This document shows, piece by piece, positions 43,136 through 50,616 of a stretch of DNA of 64,000 bases. The position numbers and the translations under genes are program-made. This DNA is from RGIG3528 sp045598045 (GTDB lineage: Bacteria > Bacillota > Clostridia > Lachnospirales > Lachnospiraceae). The notes below the pieces were generated by a model, which did not search any database, had not been told where the DNA came from, and was given only the letters and a program-made list of their open reading frames with translations. Location: contig JAZLLG010000043.1 of NCBI GenBank assembly GCA_045598045.1, positions 23,170-87,169 of the forward strand. Direction: 5' to 3'. The number at the start of each line of letters is the position of its first letter. Within the stretch, counting starts at the first letter, position 1.

Positions 43136-43297
43136 CTTTTTTGTGTCTGTTTTTGCTTCCGCCGCAGGTAAACCTGCTTCGGGGCATCGCTTAAGGCGTC
43201 ATGAACGAAAGCAAAAAGATGCTTTCGTTCATGACGCTTTAAGCAATGCCCGCGCAAGCTTCGCTTGCTGTGGTAGCAAAAACAGGCACAAAAAAAG
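43136..43297. repeat. Imperfect palindrome of about 160 bp
   Basis: The core is a perfect 18-bp stem (43196-43213 with 43220-43237) around a 6-nt loop. It extends outward with few mismatches to 43182 and 43251. The outer arms also match: about 43136-43158 with 43276-43297 (TTTTTTGTG-CTGTTTTTGC type). Each arm carries its own small hairpin (GCAGGTAAACCTGC near 43164 and GCAAGCGAAGCTTGC near 43252). It has no open frame. Possible readings are a MITE-like or REP-like element or an inverted duplication. Confidence 0.8.
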
Positions 43298-43328
43298 TCC
43301 CGGAAATGCCGTTTCCTGCATTTTGACT
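43290..43328 (-). terminator. Probable terminator of the 6S RNA gene
   Basis: On the minus strand, AGTC (43325-43328) and AATGC pair with GCATT and GACT, and the stem runs straight into seven T residues (43290-43296). It marks the 3' end of the structured RNA transcribed from the promoter at 43504-43531. Confidence 0.65.
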
Positions 43329-43497
43329 CCTAGCATGTGCTAGGTGGGTAACCGCAGCGGGGTTTTCTGTCTTCCGCTGCGGTCAAGTCAAAACTTGAGC
43401 GATCATCTTGCGGCCTGACATCTGTCCTGCAATATAGGAATCCCGTTTAAAGATTTGTAGGTTCAAAATAGCAAGGAGTGTCGAACACTCTAGGATT
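43320..43497 (-). ncRNA. ssrS: Probable 6S RNA
   Basis: An independent unit of about 180 nt with a strong promoter and a terminator and no open frame. The ends can form a closing stem: TCCTAG near the 5' end pairs with CTAGGA near the 3' end, and GTGT with GCAC. The stem opens into GTGTTCG on the 5' side and GGTTACCCACCTAGCA on the 3' side. E. coli 6S RNA, from memory, has TGTTCG after its closing stem and GGTTAC on the 3' side of its central bubble. The 3' half also has a 10-bp hairpin (43351-43382). 6S RNA sequesters RNA polymerase in stationary phase. The call needs a covariance-model check; another structured RNA is possible. Confidence 0.65.
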
Positions 43498-43503
43498 ACC
43501 TGT

Positions 43504-43531
43504 ATTATAACACATGTTGCGGCAATTACAA
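43504..43531 (-). promoter_or_regulatory. Promoter of the probable 6S RNA
   Basis: -10 TATAAT (43504-43509) preceded by TGT (extended -10) and -35 TTGTAA (43526-43531) at 16 nt. Transcription would begin near 43497. Read-through may also supply the lipoprotein gene at 43054, for which I see no other promoter. Confidence 0.8.
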
Positions 43532-43576
43532 ATAAAGATTCTTTGGTTTTATTCTAAATTAACAATTGCAATTCAA

Positions 43577-44173
43577 TCAGATTTTGTTACTCATGTATTC
43601 GATGGAAATGATGTATCCGTCAGCGTCAAAAATAAATCTGAGCTTCATATCGCCTTTTTCGTAGATATAAAGTTTTGCATCCGACGAAGAAGGCGTACCG
43701 TATCTCTCCTCAACCTTCTGTTTTGTCTGACCGATGCATACGCCTTCCTGGGTTTCTACCATATCGTCCTTAAAAATGATTGCGGAAATGTAATCCTTGT
43801 CACCTTCGGGGTATGTATCGATTTCAAAGCTTGAATATGTGTAAACCTTATCAAGTCCGTTAAACGCACAACTGGGCGCTTCGTAATATTCATAGGCGCC
43901 AAGCTTGTCCACAACCTCTGATGCGTCGCAGTCTACATATACGTTCACACCGTCAAGCACAAAAGTATAACCGGCTTCGATAATACCGCCGACATCAACT
44001 TTGTTATCCTGATTTGCGTCTTCGTTTTTGCCATCAACCTTGATTTCGGTTTGAGAGTCAGCCTTACCGATAATAACAGTCGTGGGGCCGTCGGGATTCT
44101 CGCCGCAGGCAAGAGCTGTCACCGCAAGAATGAGGCTCAAAAGCATTCCCATTGTTCTTTTAACTTTTTTCAT
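43577..44173 (-). CDS. Lipoprotein of unknown function
   Basis: 198 residues. A signal peptide with lipobox ALAC puts the lipid on Cys23. A polar linker rich in Asp, Asn and Lys (about 25-60) leads to a small alpha/beta domain. Its repeated pattern includes DKLGAYEYYEAPSCAFNGLDK and later GQTKQKVEERYGTPSSSDAK, which looks like a SmpA/BLIP-like fold where a GxT-xxVxxxYG turn is common. I do not recognise a specific family. It is 14 nt after the SGNH gene and so belongs to the Dlt-like operon, of which it is the last gene before the 6S RNA. Confidence 0.75.
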   Translation of the reverse strand: MKKVKRTMGMLLSLILAVTALACGENPDGPTTVIIGKADSQTEIKVDGKNEDANQDNKVDVGGIIEAGYTFVLDGVNVYVDCDASEVVDKLGAYEYYEAPSCAFNGLDKVYTYSSFEIDTYPEGDKDYISAIIFKDDMVETQEGVCIGQTKQKVEERYGTPSSSDAKLYIYEKGDMKLRFIFDADGYIISIEYMSNKI

Positions 44174-44187
44174 GATAAATCTCCTGT

Positions 44188-45231
44188 TTACTTAATGTCG
44201 TATTTCTCTTTTTCGGAAGCGATTGCATCTTCGTAAAATCTGATTTTCTCCGACCAGGCTTCCGAAAGAGCCGTTTCACTTCTTCTGTCAGAAAGCCCTG
44301 ATGCCGATAAATACTCTCCGAGCCACTTGGTAAGTTTCTCCGCGCCCCAAAGATTAAGATGCATGCCCGCATCATAAGTATCCGTAGAATAGTCGATACC
44401 GGTTTCATCTCCGAGGTCAAGGAAATTGATGTATTCCAATCCGTTCTTTTCGGCATATTCCTTCATCTGTTCATCCCATTCGGGATACCAGTAGGGATAC
44501 AGGCTCGGCGCCTTCATAAGGATAAGACGGATGCCTTTTTCCTTACAGAGGGCTGTCATTTTGTCAAGATAAGCATAGGCGTTATCACCGAAACTGTAAT
44601 CCGCAAGAATCCTGCCCTTCGGAACATTCTGTGCAGGCTTGGAGTCCACACGAAGATAATAGCCGTTATGAGAGACCTTTTCAGTCTTGAACATATACAT
44701 AAAATCATCTTTTGTGAGTTCCGTTATTCTTGTATGATACCTGAGAATCGGGAAAACATAATCAATGAAATTCTCACCCTCAACCATGGATGCTTTAATG
44801 TCATTAACCTTGGCCTTGCTCCACTTCATGCCTTCAAGCGTCATGCGGTTGTAGGCTTCCATGTTTACGCCTCCGTCCTTCGGCTCATTAAACTCCATCG
44901 CAAGTACGTTAAATACAACGACCTCGGGAGTTTCATAACGAAGCGTATCCTCAAGGAGGTAAAAAGACTGCCACACTGTCTGCTGTGAGCTTCCCCGAAT
45001 GTAGGAATTAATTCCGAAATCCTGCCAAAGCTTTACGGGCGTAATGTTTTCGTAGACTTCACAGTCACCGAGAAAAATCACATCATGATCCTTTTCGTCT
45101 TCGTAATATTCTGCTATAAATGCGCCCTCTACAATACCTTTGGCATATTTTGGCATAAGCAGCCTTTGCAGGCAGAAGAGCACAAGAACCGCAACCAAAA
45201 CCGTTGCAATCCACTTAATTGCAGTTTTCAT
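44188..45231 (-). CDS. SGNH-hydrolase-like membrane protein, DltD-like
   Basis: 347 residues. One N-terminal membrane helix (about 5-24), the rest extracytoplasmic. The SGNH block I reads FLGDCEVYEN with Cys57 where the catalytic Ser is normally found; Asn108 (VVFNVLAM) and the block V pair Asp287/His291 (YDAGMHLNLWG) are present. DltD is a related SGNH protein needed for the final transfer of D-alanine to teichoic acid. The Cys may be typical of this clostridial branch, which I cannot verify. It follows the DltA-like gene by 15 nt. Confidence 0.8.
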   Translation of the reverse strand: MKTAIKWIATVLVAVLVLFCLQRLLMPKYAKGIVEGAFIAEYYEDEKDHDVIFLGDCEVYENITPVKLWQDFGINSYIRGSSQQTVWQSFYLLEDTLRYETPEVVVFNVLAMEFNEPKDGGVNMEAYNRMTLEGMKWSKAKVNDIKASMVEGENFIDYVFPILRYHTRITELTKDDFMYMFKTEKVSHNGYYLRVDSKPAQNVPKGRILADYSFGDNAYAYLDKMTALCKEKGIRLILMKAPSLYPYWYPEWDEQMKEYAEKNGLEYINFLDLGDETGIDYSTDTYDAGMHLNLWGAEKLTKWLGEYLSASGLSDRRSETALSEAWSEKIRFYEDAIASEKEKYDIK

Positions 45232-45246
45232 TCAATCCTCATCCGG

Positions 45247-46761
45247 CTATCTGCCGTTTACATAATTTGCTTTCAATGTTTTTCTGTCGAGCTTTCCGTT
45301 AGGGGTAAGCGGAAGCGCGTCCATCTTAACAATCTTGTTCGGAAGCATATATCTGGGAAGGCTTCCCTTAAGTGTTAACGTAAGAGCAGGGCTTTCAATG
45401 TCACCAACATAGAAAAGTACAATCTTGCCTTTTTCGTCATCATAAATGCAGGCATTCATCTTCACGCCGTCAACTCTTGATACGTTTGCTTCAATCTCGC
45501 CGAGCTCAATGCGATGGCCCATATGCTTAATCTGATAGTCCTTACGTGATACAAAAATGAGGTCACCGTTTTCATCACGTTTTGCAATATCGCCTGTCTT
45601 ATAAATAAGCTCCGGATAAACCTTGTTCAAAGGATTCTGAACAAAGCACTCTGCTGTTTTTTCATGGTTATTGTAGTATCCGAGTGTAAGTGCAGTACCA
45701 CGGATGCAGATTTCTCCCTGTTCTCCGTCCTTAACAAGCTCGCCTTTTTCGTTCAGCAGCATTATCTCGGTGTTCTTGAAAGGTCTTCCGATGGGGATGG
45801 GGCCTTCCGGTTCATAGTTGTCGGGAACATGGAAGAAACAGCTCATTCCCGTGCACTCGGTAGGTCCGTACAGATTTGTCATTTTTACTCCGGGAAGATT
45901 GTCACGCCATATTTTATACTGCTTAACAGGGAAAACTTCACTTCCGAAAGCAATCGTCTTAAGGCTCTTCGGAACAACAGTAGCAAATGTGCCGAAGGCG
46001 GATATCATCGTGAGGGCTGAAACAACCCAGCATATCGTATTGATGTTATGTTCGTTTATGAACTCCACAAGCCTTATCGGAATGGAAAAATATTCACGAG
46101 GAATAAGATACGTGGTTGCACCGAACTTGAGTGTCGGATAAACTTCCTTCAGGCATGCGTCAAAGTAAAGCGGAGACTGGTTTCCGAATATCGTTTCGCT
46201 GTTAAAGCCAAGTGTTTCGGAAAGCTGTTCAATGTAATCAAGCACCGAACGGTGACAGGCAACAACGCCTTTGGGAATACCTGTTGAACCCGAAGTAAAG
46301 ACAATATATATCGGATCTGTGTCTATCTGGTGATCGCAGACAAACTTCAAAGCCTTTTCGTCCTGCTCTCCCTTCACAAGATCTTTGTAAAGAGCCAGTT
46401 CGCACTTATATTCGAATGTTTTGGCAATCTCGATGGTCTTTTCGTCGCAGATAATAAGGTCTGTCTGCACATTTTCAAGAATAAGGTCGATGCGGATTTT
46501 CGGCATCTCCTCATCGATGGGTACGTAGTAGTTTCCGCTCCAAATGACTCCGAAAAAAGCGGATATCTCAGCGGGAGCCTTTTGCATAAATACAACAACA
46601 GGCTTTTTATATATTCCTCTGCTGCAAATCGCACTTCCCAATGTGCGGCTTTCTTTATAAAGCTCTGAAAATGTAAGTGACTCAGCTCCGTTTGAAAAAG
46701 CCGTTTTATCAGGCACCTTGTCAACTATATTTGTTAAATAGTCCAAAACATGATTCTGCAT
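45247..46761 (-). CDS. Amino-acid adenylating enzyme, DltA-like
   Basis: 504 residues from the ATG at 46759-46761, with GGGAG 5 nt upstream; a frame opening at 46803 is rejected. Adenylation motifs: A3 FTSGSTGIPKGV (residues 155-166), A5 LYGPTE (297-302), A7 YKTGD (387-391), A8 RKDYQIKHMGHRIELGEIE and the catalytic Lys490 (PNGKLDRK). In the A4 motif YFDACLKEVYP, Asp201 matches the residue that binds the alpha-amino group in peptide synthetase domains, so an amino acid is the expected substrate. Lys205 lies at a specificity position. It should load the carrier protein encoded at 41282. Preceded by the racemase gene. Confidence 0.85.
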   Translation of the reverse strand: MQNHVLDYLTNIVDKVPDKTAFSNGAESLTFSELYKESRTLGSAICSRGIYKKPVVVFMQKAPAEISAFFGVIWSGNYYVPIDEEMPKIRIDLILENVQTDLIICDEKTIEIAKTFEYKCELALYKDLVKGEQDEKALKFVCDHQIDTDPIYIVFTSGSTGIPKGVVACHRSVLDYIEQLSETLGFNSETIFGNQSPLYFDACLKEVYPTLKFGATTYLIPREYFSIPIRLVEFINEHNINTICWVVSALTMISAFGTFATVVPKSLKTIAFGSEVFPVKQYKIWRDNLPGVKMTNLYGPTECTGMSCFFHVPDNYEPEGPIPIGRPFKNTEIMLLNEKGELVKDGEQGEICIRGTALTLGYYNNHEKTAECFVQNPLNKVYPELIYKTGDIAKRDENGDLIFVSRKDYQIKHMGHRIELGEIEANVSRVDGVKMNACIYDDEKGKIVLFYVGDIESPALTLTLKGSLPRYMLPNKIVKMDALPLTPNGKLDRKTLKANYVNGR

Positions 46762-46802
46762 ATTTACTCCCGACTGACAAGACATCAGGCCTTGCCGGTT
46801 CA

Positions 46803-47552
46803 TTAAATCAACTTTTCATATTTAGCACTGAGTCTGCCGCATGTCTGCACACTCTTTCTTGCAAGCACTTCAAGCACATCCAGAAATTTGAATCCGCTGA
46901 TATCAACCGAAAACAGCTCCGGATTGTCCCGCTTCATGATAGAAAGCTCAGTACATCCCAAAAGAACGCATTCTGCACCGTTGTCGAACAGTTCTCTCGT
47001 AACTCCGAGGAAAAGATTCTTTTCAATCGGAAGTCCCGCCTTAACGTTTTTATAAATGATGTGCATAACGTTCTGCTGGTTATTTGCTCCGGGAACAACA
47101 CAACCGACGCCCTGTTTTTCAAACACCTTTTGAAAAAGACCGCTTCTGACCGTACCATCCGTTGCCATAATGCCGACTTTCTTTATCCCGGCCGCCTTCA
47201 CAACTTTGCAGGACTCTTCTATGGCATTCAAAACCGTGACGCCAAGCTCATTCTCCAAAGTCTTTTGAAAAAAATGTGCGGTTATGCAAGGGATGGCAAT
47301 AATCTTTGCACCGCCGGCGACAAGACCGCGGCCTGCTTCCAGCATCTGAGGGAGCGGTGAAGCCTGACTCTCTCCGAGAATAAAGCCCGTTCTGTCGGGA
47401 ATTTGCGGCATGGAGTGCATCAAAATCTCGATATGATCCTGATCCACTTTCGCATCCGTCATCTCAGTCACAAGTCTTATGAAATACGCCGAGGCAAGAG
47501 GTCCGAGCCCCCCGATGACGCCGAGTATTCTTTTTTCTTTAGTTTCCGACAC
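46803..47552 (-). CDS. Aspartate/glutamate racemase family protein
   Basis: 249 residues. The N-terminus ILGVIGGLGPLASAYFIRLV is typical of aspartate racemases. The catalytic cysteine pair is Cys89 (AIPCITAHFF) and Cys200 (LLGCTELSIM). The usual PCNTAH reads PCITAH, an unusual change next to the first cysteine. PLP-independent racemisation of Asp or Glu is the family reaction. The start codon is GTG (47550-47552) with GAGG upstream. It is directly upstream of the adenylating enzyme, so it may supply its D-amino acid. A new substrate is possible. Confidence 0.83.
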   Translation of the reverse strand: MSETKEKRILGVIGGLGPLASAYFIRLVTEMTDAKVDQDHIEILMHSMPQIPDRTGFILGESQASPLPQMLEAGRGLVAGGAKIIAIPCITAHFFQKTLENELGVTVLNAIEESCKVVKAAGIKKVGIMATDGTVRSGLFQKVFEKQGVGCVVPGANNQQNVMHIIYKNVKAGLPIEKNLFLGVTRELFDNGAECVLLGCTELSIMKRDNPELFSVDISGFKFLDVLEVLARKSVQTCGRLSAKYEKLI

Positions 47553-47577
47553 TGTATAAAACCTCAGCCAATAGTAA

Positions 47578-49446
47578 TTATTTTACAACTTCAGGATACT
47601 TGCTCTTGTCATAGGGATGAGTAGGATAGTATCCTTCACCGTGAGCGGGTCTGTTTGAGTATTTTTCAAGCTGGGAATCCGTCCACATAAAAATCTGTGC
47701 TTTGTCCCACCAGGGCGTGGAATCGAAGTGATACCAGCCGTCACCGGTATTTACAATGCTCCAGTAGTGATCTGTCGTGCCGACAGGCTCCTTTGTTACG
47801 AGAATGGCATCAATTCCGGCTCTTGTAAGGAGCAGCTGAGCCATCTGTCCAAAGACATAGCAGTCGCCCTTGTACTTCGTAAGTCCGTCATAAGCTGCTT
47901 TTACGGGGTCCGTACCGCTTTCGGAATCAACATATGCAACATGATTTGCAATCCATGCATAAATAGCCCAAGCCTTATCCCTAAGCGTCATATCGTCTTT
48001 GATGATTGTAGACAAAAGATTGTCGGCAATCTCATTAACCATATCCGGTGTAATATTACAAACATGCACGTTTACCGTAACCTCGGAATAGTTGCCTGCC
48101 GAATCCTCGGCATAATATGTAACGGGATATACACCGATTGTTTTCAAGTCCACACCACTGTTTTTAACATGAACTGAAATGTCTTCACCCGAATTGTCGG
48201 TAACAACGATGTTTTTCTTGTATGCAACACTTTCGCCCGGACAAATGTAAATGTCCACTGCCCCCTTAATTACGGGAGCCTCCGAATCCTTTATGAATTC
48301 ATGCGTGTTGCCATCATAAAAAGCAAAGGTATCGCAAGCCGGAACCTTCGACTTGTCATATGTGTAGCAATTGGGCATCGTATCCCCGCGAAGATCGTTA
48401 TAGCCCTGAACCTGCGCGTCAGTCTGCATGAAACACAAATAATCATCGAACGCTTTCTTTCCCGTGTGACGTCTTATGCAGTCGCAATGGTACCAGCCCT
48501 CACCATAGTTTACATAGTTCCAATAGTGGTCGCTCGTTCCGCCTACACGCTCAAGCATCATCGTTTCGAAGCCAAGACGCTTGTACATAAGGTCCAGAAG
48601 TACATAGGAAACATAGCAGTCGCCACTGTTCTTGAAAAGAGCGGAATAAGCTGCTTCATGGTATGTAAGTTCTACTTCATCGCCCTTGTAAGTAAGATTA
48701 TCGTGACACCAGCAGAACACAGCATATGCCTTTTCGAGATTTGTCATGGATGCATTTGTAACGGATGCAATCACTTCGTCTGCCCTGTCATTAACAAGCT
48801 GCTCGAGTTGCGCATCAAGGCCTCGTACGCGAACAGTGATTGTTTTTTCCGTGACATTTCCCATACTGTCCGTAAGTGTGTACGTAACAGGGTATTCGCC
48901 GGGAGTATTTGTATCCACATTATCTTTTTTAATGACAAGCTCCAGCTCGCCATTTGAATTGTCACTATACTCAATGCCCTTTTTATAGGCAATATTGTCA
49001 CCCTGGTTAATTTCAATATCGGATGCCCCGATAAGCGTAGGCGGTGTTGTATCCGTAACCTTAATACTCACGTCCACTTCACGGCCGTCACAATCGATTG
49101 TACCCCTGTACTTACCGATTGTTTTCAGCTCTTCATCAGACAGACCGTTCCTAACCGAAATGTTTCCCTCGTACCCGCTTCTGAACTCTTCGCCCGTAAG
49201 TGCCTCGCCCGCTTCATGGGTAATCTGAACAAGAATACCATAAGGCGCACTCTTCACTACAACAGGTTCGGGAGAAGGCGTGTTTGCTTCCTGTTTCGGC
49301 GTTTCCGTAACAGGCCCCGAAACCGGAGGATTCTGTATCTCTGGAAATATGCTTTCGCCGTCACAACCCACTGAAAATATCATCCCCGCCAGCATCACAA
49401 ATGCCAGCATCATATTCAATTTGTTGACTGTTTTTTTATTTTTCAT
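47578..49446 (-). CDS. Lipoprotein with two Ig-like/transglutaminase-like modules
   Basis: 622 residues from the ATG at 49444-49446. The lipobox FSVGC puts the lipid on Cys28; a Pro/Thr/Glu linker follows (about 35-62). Then come an Ig-like DUF5011-type domain (about 135-208), transglutaminase-like domain 1 with Cys277, His307 and Asp322, a second Ig-like domain (about 388-462), and transglutaminase-like domain 2 with Cys529, His560 and Asp575. All six catalytic residues are kept. The modules are clearly an internal duplication. Probably acts on or binds cell-wall peptides. First gene of the upstream transcription unit of the Dlt-like set; a weak ribosome binding site (TTTAGGT). Confidence 0.8.
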   Translation of the reverse strand: MKNKKTVNKLNMMLAFVMLAGMIFSVGCDGESIFPEIQNPPVSGPVTETPKQEANTPSPEPVVVKSAPYGILVQITHEAGEALTGEEFRSGYEGNISVRNGLSDEELKTIGKYRGTIDCDGREVDVSIKVTDTTPPTLIGASDIEINQGDNIAYKKGIEYSDNSNGELELVIKKDNVDTNTPGEYPVTYTLTDSMGNVTEKTITVRVRGLDAQLEQLVNDRADEVIASVTNASMTNLEKAYAVFCWCHDNLTYKGDEVELTYHEAAYSALFKNSGDCYVSYVLLDLMYKRLGFETMMLERVGGTSDHYWNYVNYGEGWYHCDCIRRHTGKKAFDDYLCFMQTDAQVQGYNDLRGDTMPNCYTYDKSKVPACDTFAFYDGNTHEFIKDSEAPVIKGAVDIYICPGESVAYKKNIVVTDNSGEDISVHVKNSGVDLKTIGVYPVTYYAEDSAGNYSEVTVNVHVCNITPDMVNEIADNLLSTIIKDDMTLRDKAWAIYAWIANHVAYVDSESGTDPVKAAYDGLTKYKGDCYVFGQMAQLLLTRAGIDAILVTKEPVGTTDHYWSIVNTGDGWYHFDSTPWWDKAQIFMWTDSQLEKYSNRPAHGEGYYPTHPYDKSKYPEVVK

Positions 49447-49475
49447 ACCTAAATGTCCTAAAAAGCCAATTTTTA

Positions 49476-49504
49476 ATTTTATCACTAATCACGTTCAAAA
49501 GCAA
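49476..49504 (-). promoter_or_regulatory. Probable promoter of the upstream part of the Dlt-like set
   Basis: -35 TTGCTT (49499-49504) and -10 TAAAAT (49476-49481) with 17-nt spacing, about 30 nt before the start of the lipoprotein gene. It lies just after the terminator of the KDPG aldolase gene, so a new promoter is needed there. Confidence 0.6.
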
Positions 49505-49530
49505 CGTGAAACATTGCCGCGGCCCGCACA

Positions 49531-49572
49531 AAGAAAGAGTCCAGTACAAGCATTTCGCCTGTACTGAACTCT
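49531..49572 (-). terminator. Terminator after the KDPG aldolase gene
   Basis: Arms 49536-49547 and 49561-49572 (AGAGT-CAGTACA type with one mismatch) form a stem of about 12 bp, followed on the minus strand by TTCTTTGTG. It lies 21 nt after the stop codon at 49594. Confidence 0.8.
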
Positions 49573-49593
49573 TGTTTTCGTAAAATTCGTAAT

Positions 49594-50553
49594 TTACTTC
49601 TGAAGAAGATGAATTGCAAAGCCTGCAAAATCATCCTTAAGATAGATTCGAACCATCTTGTTGTCTTTATAGATTGCAGAATCCATATCGAATTCGAAGC
49701 CCTGAAGCTGCATGTGATAGATAGCTCTTTCAATGTAGTTTGTACCGATGGCGATATGACCATACTTACCGGGGCCGGGTGTCTTGTTCAGCTCAATGGC
49801 TGAGCTTGCAAAAACAGAGCTGTTGCCGTTCTTAAGTTCAAAACCGAAGAAACGTGCAAACATATCAGCTGTCTTAAGAGCCTGTGCTTCGTTCTCGCAG
49901 TTAATGCCGACATGCTTAACCTCGAAGCCGAGCATTGTGTTTACGGCTTCTCTAGTGAGGCGCTTGATTTCATCGAACTCACCTGCATTAATGAGTTCAC
50001 CCTTAACCATCCATGAACCGCCGCATGCAACAATCTTGTTGAAATCAAGGTAGTCCTTGAGGTTCTTTGCACTGATGCCGCCTGTAGGCATGAACTTCAC
50101 ACCTGTGTAAGGAGCCGACATGGCTTTAATCTTTGCAATACCGCCGGACTGTTCTGCGGGGAAGAATTTAACAACATCGAGGCCAAGTTCAAGAGCCATT
50201 TCGATGTCCGTAGGGCTTGATGTGCCGGGAGTAATGGGAACACCCTTTTCCTGACAATACTTAACAACCTTGGGGTTAAGGCCGGGGCTTACGATAAACT
50301 TTGCACCTGCACCAACCGCACGATCAACCTGCTCCGTTGTAAGGACTGTGCCTGCACCGACAAGCATATTGGGGAACTCGCGGCTCATAATGCGAATTGC
50401 TTCTTCTGCTGCGTCTGTTCTGAAAGTAACTTCAGCAACCGGAAGACCACCCTCGCAAAGTGCTTTTGCAAGAGGAGCTGCGTCCTTTGCATCGTCGATT
50501 TTAACTACGGGAATGATACCAAGCTTTGAAAACTGATTAATAATCTCGTTCAT
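49594..50553 (-). CDS. KDPG/KHG aldolase with a C-terminal VOC (glyoxalase-like) domain
   Basis: 319 residues; a lone KDPG aldolase has about 205-215. Residues 1-205 are the class I aldolase with Glu41 (AEVTFRTD), the Schiff-base Lys129 (VVKFFPAEQ) and the phosphate-binding MPTGGIS loop. Residues 206-319 resemble a VOC domain (VKHVGINCENE start, KYGHIAIGTNYIERAIYHM centre). The aldolase splits KDPG to pyruvate and glyceraldehyde 3-phosphate in the Entner-Doudoroff or uronate route. The role of the VOC part is unknown. ATG with AAAGGAG. Single gene with a promoter, a cre site and a terminator. Confidence 0.87.
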   Translation of the reverse strand: MNEIINQFSKLGIIPVVKIDDAKDAAPLAKALCEGGLPVAEVTFRTDAAEEAIRIMSREFPNMLVGAGTVLTTEQVDRAVGAGAKFIVSPGLNPKVVKYCQEKGVPITPGTSSPTDIEMALELGLDVVKFFPAEQSGGIAKIKAMSAPYTGVKFMPTGGISAKNLKDYLDFNKIVACGGSWMVKGELINAGEFDEIKRLTREAVNTMLGFEVKHVGINCENEAQALKTADMFARFFGFELKNGNSSVFASSAIELNKTPGPGKYGHIAIGTNYIERAIYHMQLQGFEFDMDSAIYKDNKMVRIYLKDDFAGFAIHLLQK

Positions 50554-50588
50554 ATACGACTCCTTTTATTTTTACTGCGCCACGCTTC

Positions 50589-50602
50589 TGTAAGCGCTTA
50601 CA
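50589..50602. promoter_or_regulatory. Catabolite response element (CcpA site)
   Basis: The perfect palindrome TGTAAGCGCTTACA fits the cre consensus WTGNAARCGNWWWCA. It lies about 10-20 nt downstream of the predicted transcription start of the KDPG aldolase gene, a position typical of repression by roadblock. It implies repression by preferred sugars. Confidence 0.82.
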
Positions 50603-50616
50603 ATTTTCTTTGATGT

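Noticed and set aside
43320..43380. T-box-like sequence on the plus strand (GGTGGGTAACCGCAG)
   Set aside because: It lacks the exact TGGNACCGC core, no plus-strand gene follows, and the strong promoter is on the other strand.
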